From: Citromicrobium sp.
Lineage (GTDB): Bacteria > Pseudomonadota > Alphaproteobacteria > Sphingomonadales > Sphingomonadaceae
Assembly (NCBI GenBank): GCA_002729695.1
Contig: PBYQ01000035.1
Coordinates: 1-64,000, forward strand
Direction: 5' to 3'
Length of the DNA: 64,000 nt
Shown here piece by piece: positions 51,452 through 59,754 of the stretch (position 1 is the stretch's first letter; each line of letters opens with the position of its first letter). The notes under the pieces were generated by a model. That model saw only the letters and a list, made by a program, of their open reading frames with translations, was not told where the DNA came from and searched no databases. Both the position numbers and the translations under genes were made by a program.

Positions 51452-51472
51452 GAGTCCTCTTCTGGGCACCAT
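51452..51472 (+). repeat. Right attachment site (attR)
   Basis: Exact 21-base copy of the 3' end of tRNA-Leu (8705-8725), 89 bases upstream of the integrase open-frame start. It is not a tRNA gene because the 5' half is absent. Beyond it, 51473-51742 has no gene; it holds a palindrome CCCCGGCTAGCCGGGG at 51509-51524. Confidence 0.9.
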
Positions 51473-51742
51473 TTTCATTTTTTCTCGATTGAGGCCAAGT
51501 CTCCATTGCCCCGGCTAGCCGGGGATTAGGGACATTCGCCCGTCGCTGGATGCGAACAAGCGTTTCCTTTGCGAAACGCAGTTCCCTCGAATAGCGAGCG
51601 CAGTCGGTCAAACCCGCAGATCATCGCTGGTTCATATAACTCTCAAACGAACGGACACGCAGGGTTTCTCTATCGAGGCCATGAGGAGTAGGTAGCGTTA
51701 GATATCTGGCCGATATCATCGATACCCAATCGGGCGAGCGGA

Positions 51743-52528
51743 TCACTCGCCAAAAGTGGTGGTCGATATCGCGACGCTTCCAATCTCGCCGAACGAAGCG
51801 CCGATCTGTTGGCCGGGGCGGATTTCGTGCACACCGGTGATCGCCCCGCTCGAGATCCACCAGTCGGATCGAAGGCCGACACCCCGATCTGCCAGATTTT
51901 GCAGGAGGAAGCAGACCGCACCGAACGGCCCATCGAGCATGTCCGCCGTCGTCGCGCTGCCCACCACCGTATCGTCGATGCGAACTGAAACGGGCACGCA
52001 ATTCAGCGTGCCCCACATTTCTTCCGGCACAATCCTGCCCAGGAGAATACCGGCGTTGTTGCCGTGGTCCGAAATCGTGACGCATGGCCCGTCAGCATTT
52101 ATGCCGGCGTAGGGTGACGAGGCGATCTCGAGTCCGATCCGCACTTCGTCGATCCACCCCATGGCCTCGCGCGGGGTTTCCGGCAGGGCTTCGTCGAGGA
52201 CCTTCAGGCGCAGCATGAACTCCGCCTCGACTGCGGCAAACCCGCCGCCGAAAATCGTGAACTTCGCAAGGCTGTCGGTTTCGCGCTGGATACTATCGGC
52301 GAAGATCGGCCCTGCCAGCCGGTTGGCGCCCAGCACTTCGCTGTCGGGCGGGTTGATCTTCCCGACTTTCCATCCCGCGACCTCGCGATCCCACAGGGAC
52401 AGCGCCTGGTCCTGAACGCGATACGCTGCCGCCAGCGTGGCGGGCCGCTCGCCAGGATATTCCGCAATCGGACGTCCGGATTTTCGCGCTTCCACGAATG
52501 CGGTTGCGATATCGCTCGCCATTTCCAT
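51743..52528 (-). CDS. FAH-superfamily 2-keto-4-pentenoate hydratase-like enzyme
   Basis: 261 residues. The middle shows GWKVGKINPPDSEVLGANRL, VEAEFMLRLK (metal-ligand Glu pair) and GLEIASSPYAGINADGPCVT, then LADRGVGLRSDWWISSGAIT, the MhpD/2-oxopent-4-enoate hydratase pattern. ATG 52528 removes an unsupported 47-residue leader. It is divergent from the LacI-type regulator with an operator-like palindrome between them, so it probably acts in the same sugar-acid pathway, perhaps on a keto-deoxy acid; the substrate is not known. Confidence 0.85.
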   Translation of the reverse strand: MEMASDIATAFVEARKSGRPIAEYPGERPATLAAAYRVQDQALSLWDREVAGWKVGKINPPDSEVLGANRLAGPIFADSIQRETDSLAKFTIFGGGFAAVEAEFMLRLKVLDEALPETPREAMGWIDEVRIGLEIASSPYAGINADGPCVTISDHGNNAGILLGRIVPEEMWGTLNCVPVSVRIDDTVVGSATTADMLDGPFGAVCFLLQNLADRGVGLRSDWWISSGAITGVHEIRPGQQIGASFGEIGSVAISTTTFGE

Positions 52529-52576
52529 CAAACTTGCCCCGCCAAAAACGCACTGTCGATATCGCTTGGCGCATAA

Positions 52577-52590
52577 CGACACCGGTGTCA
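52577..52590. promoter_or_regulatory. LacI-type operator-like palindrome 1
   Basis: CGACACCGGTGTCA contains the perfect palindrome GACACCGGTGTC (52578-52589). It lies between the hydratase and regulator genes. Central CpG and 14-base length fit LacI-family operators; related sites are at 53758 and 57707. Confidence 0.7.
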
Positions 52591-52692
52591 AAGCTGTTTG
52601 CGGAGGAACGCCCCATCGGTTTGCGAAGCACTTCGCATTATGCGTTGGGTGGTCTATCCCCCAGAACAACCTGTCATAAACACGGGAAGACG

Positions 52693-53712
52693 ATGCCTGA
52701 CGCCAGTCAAAAACCGACCATCAACGATGTCGCGCGCGTGGCCGGCGTTTCGAAGAAGACCGTCAGTCGGGTCATCAATCGCTCGCCCCTGCTGAAGCAG
52801 GAAACGCGGACCAAGGTGGAGGGTGTGATCGCCGAGCTGGGGTATCGGCCGAACCCGCAGGCGCGCGCGCTGGCGATGGGGCGCAACTTCCTGATCGGGC
52901 TGCTGCACGACAATCCGAACGCGCAGACCGTGCTCAACTTCCAGGTCGGGGTGCTCGACGCCATTCGCGATACCGAATTCGCTCTGGTGGTGCGCCCGGT
53001 CGATCGGCGCTCGCCCCACATGCTGGACGACATCCGCTCCTTTCTGGAAATCCAGCGCCTGTTCGGCGTGCTGATACTTCCCCCGATATCGGAGAACGAC
53101 GATCTTGCGCGGCTGTGCCGCGAAATGGGCTGCGGATATGTCCGGATGGGCTCGGCCCGGCTGGACGATGACGAGCACCTGGTCCAGTCGAACGATCGCG
53201 AATGCGTCGAAAGCGTGATCGATCATCTCGTCGCAAACGGACATCGCCGGATAGCGATCATCAAGGGACCGGACGGCTTTAGATCCGCGCAGGAACGCGC
53301 GGAGGGCTTCGCCGCTGCGATGAAAAAGCATGGGCTCGAAATTCCGCCCGAGGCGATCGGGAGCGGAAACTACCGGTTCGATTCGGGGATCGTCGCGGCG
53401 GAAAAGCTGCTCGATACGGACAACCCGCCGACGGCGATCTTCGCAAGCAACGACGAGATGGCGGCCGGCGCATTCCATGCGGCGCTTGCCAGGGGAATCG
53501 ATGTTCCGGCCCAGCTGTCGGTCGTCGGTTTCGACGATTCCCCGATCGCGGCGCATATCCTGCCGCCGATGACGACCGTCAGCTGGCCCATTCGCGAAAT
53601 GGCCAAATCGGCGGCGTTCAAGCTTATCGAACCGACCAATCCGGCGGCGGGCCTCTCCACCTTCCCCGCCCGCCTGGTTGTGCGCAACTCCGTAGCGGCA
53701 CCGCGCGATTAG
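52693..53712 (+). CDS. LacI-family transcriptional regulator of the pectin locus
   Basis: 339 residues. The HTH PTINDVARVAGVSKKTVSRVIN (residues 8-29) and hinge YRPNPQARALAMGRNFLIGL are diagnostic; the periplasmic-binding-like effector domain includes GHRRIAIIKGPDG and PTAIFASNDEMAAGAFHAAL. ATG 52693 with GGGAAG just upstream is preferred over the 65-residue extension. Located between operator-like sites and upstream of the isomerase/dehydrogenase/kinase genes. It probably senses a pathway intermediate such as KDG (KdgR-like role), by inference. Confidence 0.93.
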   Translation: MPDASQKPTINDVARVAGVSKKTVSRVINRSPLLKQETRTKVEGVIAELGYRPNPQARALAMGRNFLIGLLHDNPNAQTVLNFQVGVLDAIRDTEFALVVRPVDRRSPHMLDDIRSFLEIQRLFGVLILPPISENDDLARLCREMGCGYVRMGSARLDDDEHLVQSNDRECVESVIDHLVANGHRRIAIIKGPDGFRSAQERAEGFAAAMKKHGLEIPPEAIGSGNYRFDSGIVAAEKLLDTDNPPTAIFASNDEMAAGAFHAALARGIDVPAQLSVVGFDDSPIAAHILPPMTTVSWPIREMAKSAAFKLIEPTNPAAGLSTFPARLVVRNSVAAPRD

Positions 53713-53757
53713 GCGCAGGCGGTTGCAATTTGTCCAGCTCCCCACGATAACGTCTTA

Positions 53758-53771
53758 TGACACCGGTTACC
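53758..53771. promoter_or_regulatory. LacI-type operator-like palindrome 2
   Basis: TGACACCGGTTACC, 65 bases upstream of the isomerase ATG. Identical to the site at 57707-57720 and sharing the central ACACCGGT with site 1. Confidence 0.7.
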
Positions 53772-53835
53772 GTAAGCGCGATTCGATGCGTTTTACGGTG
53801 GCCGCAATCGACCAGATCATAGAGAGGTGCCCACC

Positions 53836-54468
53836 ATGAAGATCGCGCTCATCAACGAGAACAGCCAGGCCGCCAAGAACGGCATCATCCACGACGCGCT
53901 TACGACGGTGGTCGAGCCGCTGGGGCATGAAGTGCACAATTACGGCATGTACACCGCGGACGACGAAGCCCAGATCACCTATCCGATGGTCGGCCTGTTG
54001 ACGGGCATCCTGCTGAATTCCGGCGCGGCCGACTTCGTCGTCACCGGCTGCGGTACGGGGACGGGTTCGATGCTTGCCGCAAACGCCATGCCCGGTGTTT
54101 TCTGCGGATTGATCATCGACCCGACCGATGCGTTTCTGTTCGCGCAGATCAACGACGGCAACGCGATCGCCATGCCCTACGCCAAGGGCTTCGGCTGGGC
54201 GGCGGAGCTCAACCTCCAGGATTGCTATCGCAAATTGTTCGAAGGAACGCCGGGCGAAGGCTATCCGAAGGAGCGTGCGCAGATCATGGCGAAGAACCGC
54301 GGAGTGCTGTCCGAGCTCAAGTCGAAGACCTGCTACGATATGCTGACGGTCGTGAAGAACGTCGATCAGGACCTGTTGAAGAGCGCCATCGGGGGCGAAA
54401 AGTTCGCCGAGCTGTTCTACGCCAATTCGACCGACGACCAGATGAACGCCTATCTGCGCAGCCTCTGA
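53836..54468 (+). CDS. RpiB/LacAB-family sugar-acid isomerase (DhuI-like)
   Basis: 210 residues. KIALINENSQAAKNGIIHDAL, then GAADFVVTGCGTGTGSMLAAN and NAIAMPYAKGFGWAAE follow the RpiB/LacA fold, including the catalytic Cys in TGCGTG. In streptococci a member of this family (DhuI) isomerises the 4-deoxy-5-keto-uronate made by unsaturated uronate hydrolysis, replacing KduI. The next gene encodes a KduD/DhuD-type dehydrogenase, which supports that role. Classic ribose-5-phosphate isomerase is less likely given the context. AGAGAGGTG precedes the ATG. Confidence 0.85.
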   Translation: MKIALINENSQAAKNGIIHDALTTVVEPLGHEVHNYGMYTADDEAQITYPMVGLLTGILLNSGAADFVVTGCGTGTGSMLAANAMPGVFCGLIIDPTDAFLFAQINDGNAIAMPYAKGFGWAAELNLQDCYRKLFEGTPGEGYPKERAQIMAKNRGVLSELKSKTCYDMLTVVKNVDQDLLKSAIGGEKFAELFYANSTDDQMNAYLRSL

Positions 54469-54492
54469 TCGTCGGCAGAAGGATACGCTGAT

Positions 54493-55266
54493 ATGAGCGC
54501 GAACGCTTTCGACCTCACCGGGCGGACCGCCGTGGTGACGGGCGCGAACACCGGGATCGGGCAGGGAATTGCGGTGGCGCTGGCGCAGGCCGGGGCAGAT
54601 GTGGTCCTGGTTGCCCGCCGGGACCCTTCCGAAACACGCCGTCTGGTGGAAAACGCGGGGCGAAGGGCGCATGTCGTGATGGCGGACCTGTCCAGCATCG
54701 AACCGTGCGAACGTATCGTAGCCGAGACGGTGGAAACCTTTGGTCAGCTCGACATCCTCGTGAACAACGCAGGGATCATCCGGCGGAACGATGCTCTCGA
54801 TTTCTCCGAGGAAGACTGGGACGCAGTCATGGATGTGAACCTGAAGGTTCTGTTCTTCCTCAGCCAGGCTGCCGCCCGTCATATGAGCGGGTCGTCGAGG
54901 CGTGAGGAAACCCGTGGCAAGATTGTCAACATCGCCTCCATGCTCACCTTCCAGGGCGGCGTCCGTGTGCCCAGCTACACCGCGTCGAAAAGCGGGGTAG
55001 GCGGGCTGACCAAGCTGATGGCGAACGAATGGGCGCTCAAGCGCATCAACGTGAACGCCATCGCGCCGGGCTACATCGCCACCAACAACACGGCCGCGCT
55101 GCAGGAAGACGAAACGCGCAATCGCCAGATCCTCGAGCGCATTCCCGAAGGCCGCTGGGGCGATCCGAGCGACATCGGCGGGGCCGCCGTTTTCCTGGCG
55201 AGCAGGGCCGCCGATTACGTGCAGGGCCATATCCTCGCGGTTGACGGGGGCTGGCTCGCCCGATGA
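54493..55266 (+). CDS. kduD: 2-deoxy-D-gluconate/2-keto-3-deoxygluconate dehydrogenase (KduD type)
   Basis: 257-residue short-chain dehydrogenase: TGANTGIGQGIAVALAQAGA (nucleotide site), LDILVNNAGIIRRND (structural NNAG), catalytic Ser-Tyr-Lys with IASMLTFQGG and SYTASKSGVGGLTKLM, and NAIAPGYIATNNTAAL, which is close to KduD. It would reduce DKII to 2-keto-3-deoxygluconate with NAD(P)H. Downstream KDG kinase starts with a four-base overlap. ATG 54493 is supported by AGAAGGA about eight bases upstream. Confidence 0.92.
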   Translation: MSANAFDLTGRTAVVTGANTGIGQGIAVALAQAGADVVLVARRDPSETRRLVENAGRRAHVVMADLSSIEPCERIVAETVETFGQLDILVNNAGIIRRNDALDFSEEDWDAVMDVNLKVLFFLSQAAARHMSGSSRREETRGKIVNIASMLTFQGGVRVPSYTASKSGVGGLTKLMANEWALKRINVNAIAPGYIATNNTAALQEDETRNRQILERIPEGRWGDPSDIGGAAVFLASRAADYVQGHILAVDGGWLAR

Positions 55267-56285
55267 GCACCAACGGGGGCGGTCACGTCGTCTGTTTCGG
55301 CGAAATGCTCCTGCGGCTTTCGCCGCCGGCGGGCATGCCGCTATCGCGCGCGCATACGCTGGATCTGCACGTCGGCGGGGCTGAAGCGAACGTGGCGATG
55401 GGTCTGGCGGGAATGGGCTATTCCACGCGGATGGTTACCGTGCTCCCCCCGAATGGCCTTGGGGACCGTGCGATAGCCGCCCTGAGGGAGGCCGGGGTCG
55501 ATACGCGCGCAATCGCGCGGTCGGCTGGTCGCATGGGAACGTACTTTTTCGAACATCCGTCGGGACCGATCGCGGGCCGGGTCACCTACGATCGCGAGCA
55601 CAGTTCCTTCGCGTTGGCGGCCCCGGAGGATCTGCAGCTGGATGCCGCGCTCGAAGGTGCTGCGCTCCTGCATATGTCCGGAATTACGCCCGCGCTCGGT
55701 CCGCGTGGGGTTGCCCTGGCAAAAGCTGCGGTGGACGCCGCGAGGCGTTTCGATGTTCCGGTCTGCTTCGACGGGAATTACCGGGCGAACCTGTGGAACG
55801 CATGGGATGGGGATGCCCGATCGATCCTGCATGATCTGATATCGCATGCGACGATCCTGATCGGCAATCATCGCGATATTTCGCTGTTGCTGGGGGAGGA
55901 GCTGGAAGGCACCGGTCCCGAACGGCGCAGGATCGCAGCGGTGCGCGCGTTCGACGCCTATCCGAACCTCGAACTGATCGCTTCGACCGCGCGTCACGTG
56001 GAATCGGCGCAAGCCCATCGGCTCGCAGCCCGCGTCGATCTCAAGGACAGCGCATCGCAGACCGATGAAATTCGCATCATACCCGTGGTCGACCGGATCG
56101 GCACGGGTGATGCCTTTGCAACCGGCATCCTGTGCGGATGGCTCGACGGTGGAGATCCCGAGAAGATGGCCCGGCTCGGCCTGAAACTGGCTGCGATGAA
56201 GCACGGCAGGCCGGGCGACGCCTTGGCTGTAACCCGGGCCGAGGTCGAGGCATTCGATCTCGCTGGAGCCGACGTCGCCCGCTAG
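55263..56285 (+). CDS. kdgK: 2-keto-3-deoxygluconate kinase (PfkB family)
   Basis: 340 residues. GGAEANVAMGLAGMGYSTRM near the N-terminus, AGRMGTYFFEHPSGPIAGRV (substrate loop), and DRIGTGDAFATGILCGWLDG, the PfkB ATP/anion-hole signature with catalytic Asp. It phosphorylates KDG to KDPG, the entry to Entner-Doudoroff aldolysis. The aldolase gene is not in the window. Coupled to kduD by an ATGA overlap. Converges on the pectate lyase gene across a terminator. Confidence 0.9.
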   Translation: MSTNGGGHVVCFGEMLLRLSPPAGMPLSRAHTLDLHVGGAEANVAMGLAGMGYSTRMVTVLPPNGLGDRAIAALREAGVDTRAIARSAGRMGTYFFEHPSGPIAGRVTYDREHSSFALAAPEDLQLDAALEGAALLHMSGITPALGPRGVALAKAAVDAARRFDVPVCFDGNYRANLWNAWDGDARSILHDLISHATILIGNHRDISLLLGEELEGTGPERRRIAAVRAFDAYPNLELIASTARHVESAQAHRLAARVDLKDSASQTDEIRIIPVVDRIGTGDAFATGILCGWLDGGDPEKMARLGLKLAAMKHGRPGDALAVTRAEVEAFDLAGADVAR

Positions 56286-56292
56286 CCGCGTA

Positions 56293-56317
56293 GAGCGGGA
56301 ACCGTCAGTTCCCGCTC
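56293..56317. terminator. Bidirectional terminator between kdgK and pectate lyase
   Basis: GAGCGGGAAC and GTTCCCGCTC form a perfect 10-base stem with loop CGTCA. The stop of the pectate lyase lies in the hairpin. Confidence 0.75.
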
Positions 56318-57651
56318 TTGCGCATCTCCCGGTCGCGCGGAGAAAGGTGCTCCTGCGCGCCGGCCTTCTGTCCGGGATACAGACCCGCTTTCGGCGTCAT
56401 CGTTTTCAGGTCCCAGTTCGCCTCCACGAAGGGCGCGCGGGTCGGTTCGATTTCCGGATAGCCGCCGACTTCCTCTTCGGAATCGATGACGTGGCCCCGG
56501 CCTTCAGCGATGTAGAAGAGGATCCGGACTTCCTCGGCGCCGCGGTCCCAGGGGCGGGCGCCCGCCGTAGCGAGCAGCGTCGTCTCGACCTCGGACGAGG
56601 GCATGATGTCGTACCCGTCGAGCGAAGCGAGCGGTTGGTCCGCCGGGATGAGCTTGGCCGCAGTGTCGCCGTAACGGCCGAAATCGGGCAGTTTCGTCCC
56701 GTGGCGATCGACGGCGACATTGTCGCGACCGTAATAGGCCAGGTCGCCTACTCCGCCGAGCATCAGGAAGGGAAGGTCTGGATCGGTGCTGTTGCCACCG
56801 CGCATCACGTTGCCGACGGCCGTAATCTCACCCGTCACCGGTTCGTGCCCGGCCCATTCGAGATCCATGAGATTGTAATGCACCGCCCGGTGCATCGGAT
56901 CGTAGATGAAGTTGTTGACCATCAGGACCTGCGCGCCGCCCTTCACCAGGGGGGAGCGCTCCACGTTATGCGCCCAGATATTGCGGTCGAACACGATCCC
57001 GGTCGCGTTGTCGTGGATGAGAGAGCCCTTCGAATGCTCGCCCTTGGGGTGGCTGGCATCGGCCAGGCCTTCGGCTGCGATATTGAGCCGAAAGACGATG
57101 TCGTGGCTGGTGCCCGCGCGCCAGTCGGCGACGGTATCCCCGGTGAAGCGCGGTCCGCTCGCCGACATGTTCTCGTCGATCGCCCACATGAAGGTGTTGT
57201 TTTCGATCACCACGTCATGCGCGGCGATCGTCGAAAAGGCATCCGCTTCCCAGCCGCTGCGCTTGGCCTGACCATCGACCCCGGTGAGGATGCGCAGATG
57301 GCTGATCTTCACGTCGTGAGTCGCCACGTCGATCCCGCCGCGCAGCAGGGTGATGCCGGGGGAGGGCGCGGTCTGGCCGGCAATCGTGACGTAAGGCTGG
57401 TCTATGCGCAGCGACGATCGTTCCAGATCGATCGCACCGCCAACCTCGAACACGATGATGCGCGGCCCCGTACCGGCCAAGGCTTCGGCCAGAGAACCCG
57501 GTCCGTCCTTGGCCAGCGTGGTGACGCGGATGACCTTGCCGCCCTCGCCGCCATTGGTGGGGTCGGTAGGCTGTGCGCTCAGGGCGGTAGGCGTTGCGAG
57601 CGATAGCGCGGCACCGGCGAAGAGACCGATCAGGGTGCTGGAAAATTTCAT
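56305..57651 (-). CDS. Secreted pectate lyase, polysaccharide lyase family 1
   Basis: 448 residues. The signal peptide FSSTLIGLFAGAALSLATPTALSAQ is followed by KVIRVTTLAKDGPGSLAEAL and RIIVFEVGGAIDLERSSLRI, the family 1 start, then a right-handed parallel helix: ISHLRILTGVDGQAKR, VIENNTFMWAIDENMS, and HNVERSPLVKGGAQVLMVNN, with the conserved Arg and RSP loop. It cleaves polygalacturonate by beta-elimination in the periplasm or outside. ATG 57651 with GAGGAG upstream removes a 137-residue leader. The operator-like site 3 lies 56 bases upstream. Confidence 0.9.
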   Translation of the reverse strand: MKFSSTLIGLFAGAALSLATPTALSAQPTDPTNGGEGGKVIRVTTLAKDGPGSLAEALAGTGPRIIVFEVGGAIDLERSSLRIDQPYVTIAGQTAPSPGITLLRGGIDVATHDVKISHLRILTGVDGQAKRSGWEADAFSTIAAHDVVIENNTFMWAIDENMSASGPRFTGDTVADWRAGTSHDIVFRLNIAAEGLADASHPKGEHSKGSLIHDNATGIVFDRNIWAHNVERSPLVKGGAQVLMVNNFIYDPMHRAVHYNLMDLEWAGHEPVTGEITAVGNVMRGGNSTDPDLPFLMLGGVGDLAYYGRDNVAVDRHGTKLPDFGRYGDTAAKLIPADQPLASLDGYDIMPSSEVETTLLATAGARPWDRGAEEVRILFYIAEGRGHVIDSEEEVGGYPEIEPTRAPFVEANWDLKTMTPKAGLYPGQKAGAQEHLSPRDREMRKSGN

Positions 57652-57706
57652 ATTTGCTCCTCTCCCGGCGAACTTGACAAGCTTGCAGCGCCAATGCAAT
57701 GCCGAA

Positions 57707-57720
57707 TGACACCGGTTACC
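57707..57720. promoter_or_regulatory. LacI-type operator-like palindrome 3
   Basis: TGACACCGGTTACC, identical to site 2, in the divergent region between the pectate lyase and the esterase/TRAP operon. Confidence 0.7.
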
Positions 57721-57754
57721 AAAAAATGTGAAAAGCCGGTTGGAGAGGAAGAGA

Positions 57755-58750
57755 GTGGGTCTGGATCGCCGGTCATTGCTTGCAACCAGTGTGGCTCTGG
57801 CGGCGTTCGGAAGCGGTGTCGTGAGGGCAGAAGGCGCGTCGTCCGACGGCGCGATGGCCCAGGCCGAATTCCCAAGTGCGGCGGAGACGATCGAGCTTTG
57901 GCCCAAAGGTGCGCCCGGCGATCTCGATCCGAACCGGATTGAGCGGGTGGTCGAGCGCAGTACCGATAGCAACATCCGCGACCGCGCGATGAGCGGCATC
58001 TCCAACCCACGCATGCTGGTCGTGCGCGCCCGGCAGCCGAACGGCGGTGCGCTCCTCGTCATTCCTGGCGGCGGCTACAGGCATATCGTCGTCGACAAGG
58101 AAGGGCTGGAGACGGCTCGCTGGGCGTCCGAACAGGGCCTCACCGCGTTCGTACTGTTCCATCGCCTGCCTGGCGAAGGCTGGGCGGATCGCGCAAATGT
58201 GCCGTCTCGCGACGCGCAGCGCGCTGTGCGGCTGGCCCGGCATCATTCCGGTCGTTTAGGCTTCGATCCCGCGCGCATCGCGATGATCGGTTTTTCCGCC
58301 GGAGGGCACGTCGCTGCCGAAGCGTCCGTCAACGCGGTGAGCATCGATGCACCGGTCGATAGTGCGGATCGGGAAGATTGCACTCCGGCCTGCACCGCGC
58401 TCCTCTATCCCGTGATCTCGATGCGCGAACCGCTGGCGCATGCCGGTTCGCGGCGGCTGTTGCTGGGAGAGCGGCCCCCGGCATCGGCCGAGAGCGCGCA
58501 TTCGCCGGATCGCAATGTCACCGACAAAGCGCCGCCCTTCTTCCTCGCGCATGCCGAAGACGATAGTGCGGTCTCGGTACAGAACACTGTGGCGATGCGC
58601 GACGCCCTGAAGGCGAAACGGGTCGCAGTCGAGACGCACCTGTTTGCCGAAGGCGGCCACGGTTTCGGGATGCGCAGGATCGATCGCGGCACATTGTCGC
58701 TATGGCCGCAGATGCTGCTGGCGTGGATGAAGGAGCACGGCGTCGCATGA
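57755..58750 (+). CDS. Tat-exported alpha/beta hydrolase, acetyl-esterase type
   Basis: 331 residues. DRRSLLATSVALAAFGSGVV is a Tat signal. The catalytic body has VIPGGGYRHIVVDKEG (oxyanion), nucleophile GFSAGGHVAA, acidic EDDSAVSVQN and GGHGFG, matching acetyl-xylan/pectin-type esterases of the endo-1,4-xylanase-associated group. It may remove acetyl groups from pectin. GTG 57755 has GGAGAGGAAGA upstream; GTG 57728 is the alternative. Overlaps dctP by four bases. Confidence 0.85.
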   Translation: MGLDRRSLLATSVALAAFGSGVVRAEGASSDGAMAQAEFPSAAETIELWPKGAPGDLDPNRIERVVERSTDSNIRDRAMSGISNPRMLVVRARQPNGGALLVIPGGGYRHIVVDKEGLETARWASEQGLTAFVLFHRLPGEGWADRANVPSRDAQRAVRLARHHSGRLGFDPARIAMIGFSAGGHVAAEASVNAVSIDAPVDSADREDCTPACTALLYPVISMREPLAHAGSRRLLLGERPPASAESAHSPDRNVTDKAPPFFLAHAEDDSAVSVQNTVAMRDALKAKRVAVETHLFAEGGHGFGMRRIDRGTLSLWPQMLLAWMKEHGVA

Positions 58751-59637
58751 CCGGCAGGCTAACTTCCGACCGGCGCATTTTCCTGAAGGGTGTCGTCGGC
58801 CTCGGTGCGACCGGGCTCCTGGCGGGTTGCGCGCCGAAACTGGCCGGCGTGCTGACCGCAGCCGATGCGCATCCGCAAAACTATCCGACTGTGCAGGCGG
58901 TGAAATACATGGGCGATCTGCTGTCCGAATGGACCGGAGGCCGCCTGGGCGTAAAGATCTTCGCCGGCGGCCAGCTGGGCAGCGAGACCGACACGCTGGA
59001 AATTACCAGCTTCGGTGGCCTCGATCTGACGCGCGTCAATTTCGCGCCGCTCAATTCCATCGAGCCGCTGACCTTGCCGGTCTGTCTGCCTTTCATCTTC
59101 AAGTCGGTGGCGCACATGCGTCAGGTGGTCGGCAGCGACGTCGGCGAGGAAATCCTCGCCTCGCTCACACCGCATGGATTGATCGGCCTGTGCTATTACG
59201 ATTCGGGCGCACGCAGTTTCTACAACAAGCGCAACCCGATCCTGCATCCACGGGATATGGCGGGACTCAAGCTCCGCGTGCCGCCATCGGACCTCTACGT
59301 CGCGATGATCAACGCGCTCGGCGCAAACGCGGTGCCGATACCCTTCGGCGAGATTTATCAGGCCCTGACGCAAGGGGTCATCGACGGCGCCGAAAACAAC
59401 TGGCCGACCCTGGTCGGAGAGCGGCACTACGAAGCCATCAGCTATTTCAGCCTTACCGAACACCTCCTTACGCCCGAAGCGCTGGTGATGAGCAAGGCGA
59501 GCTGGGACAGGCTGAATGAAAACGATCGCGTGCTGGTGCGGCGCGCCGCCAAGCAGTCGGTCGGCGAAATGCGGCGTCTGTGGGATATGCGCGTTGCAGA
59601 GGCCAAGCAGATCATTGCGTCGTCGGACGTGAAGTGA
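58747..59637 (+). CDS. dctP: TRAP transporter substrate-binding protein (DctP), truncated by a frameshift
   Basis: 296 residues. A Tat-like/lipoprotein leader (RRIFLKGVVGLGATGLLAGC) precedes the DctP fold: HPQNYPTVQAVKYMGDLLSE, GGQLGSETDTLEITSFGGLD, MAGLKLRVPPSDLYVAMINA, GEIYQALTQGVIDGAENN. The frame stops at TGA 59635, but 59634-59753 in the next frame reads VNPVDKAPFADLMRPVWDQF and a helical end, the normal DctP C-terminus. One missing G near 59634 explains this. It binds a uronate or similar acid in the periplasm. The loss of the final helix may impair function, or this is a sequencing error. Confidence 0.88.
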   Translation: MTGRLTSDRRIFLKGVVGLGATGLLAGCAPKLAGVLTAADAHPQNYPTVQAVKYMGDLLSEWTGGRLGVKIFAGGQLGSETDTLEITSFGGLDLTRVNFAPLNSIEPLTLPVCLPFIFKSVAHMRQVVGSDVGEEILASLTPHGLIGLCYYDSGARSFYNKRNPILHPRDMAGLKLRVPPSDLYVAMINALGANAVPIPFGEIYQALTQGVIDGAENNWPTLVGERHYEAISYFSLTEHLLTPEALVMSKASWDRLNENDRVLVRRAAKQSVGEMRRLWDMRVAEAKQIIASSDVK

Positions 59638-59753
59638 ACCCGGTCGACAAGGCTCCCTTTGCCGACCTGATGCGCCCCGTCTGGGATCAGTTCATCGTTA
59701 CCCCGGCGCAGAAATCCCTGGTCGATCGCATCGTCGCGATGGGGGAGGGCTGA
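59634..59753 (+). other. dctP: Displaced C-terminal segment of DctP
   Basis: 39 residues (PVDKAPFADLMRPVWDQFIV and SLVDRIVAMGEG) in the +1 frame relative to the gene above, ending one base before the dctQ ATG, which is the position where a full-length DctP would end. Confidence 0.85.
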
Positions 59754-59754
59754 C

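Larger units (their letters stand above)
8726..51472. mobile_element. Putative integrative element/genomic island at tRNA-Leu, about 42.7 kb
   Basis: Bounded by the tRNA-Leu gene on the left and a 21-base exact copy of its end on the right. A P4-type tyrosine integrase lies just inside the right end and an AlpA-like regulator just inside the left end. The interior holds T4SS genes, ParB, coupling-protein-like ATPases, a serine recombinase and several defence-like and toxin genes, while both flanks are chromosomal metabolism. The integrase is frameshifted and no relaxase was recognised, so the element may be fixed or need help to move. It may be a composite: RHS remnants and a serine recombinase suggest more than one acquisition. 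Confidence 0.85.

Noticed and set aside
51452..51472. Possible second tRNA-Leu
   Set aside because: Only the 3' 21 bases are present; no D arm or anticodon arm, so it is an attachment site.
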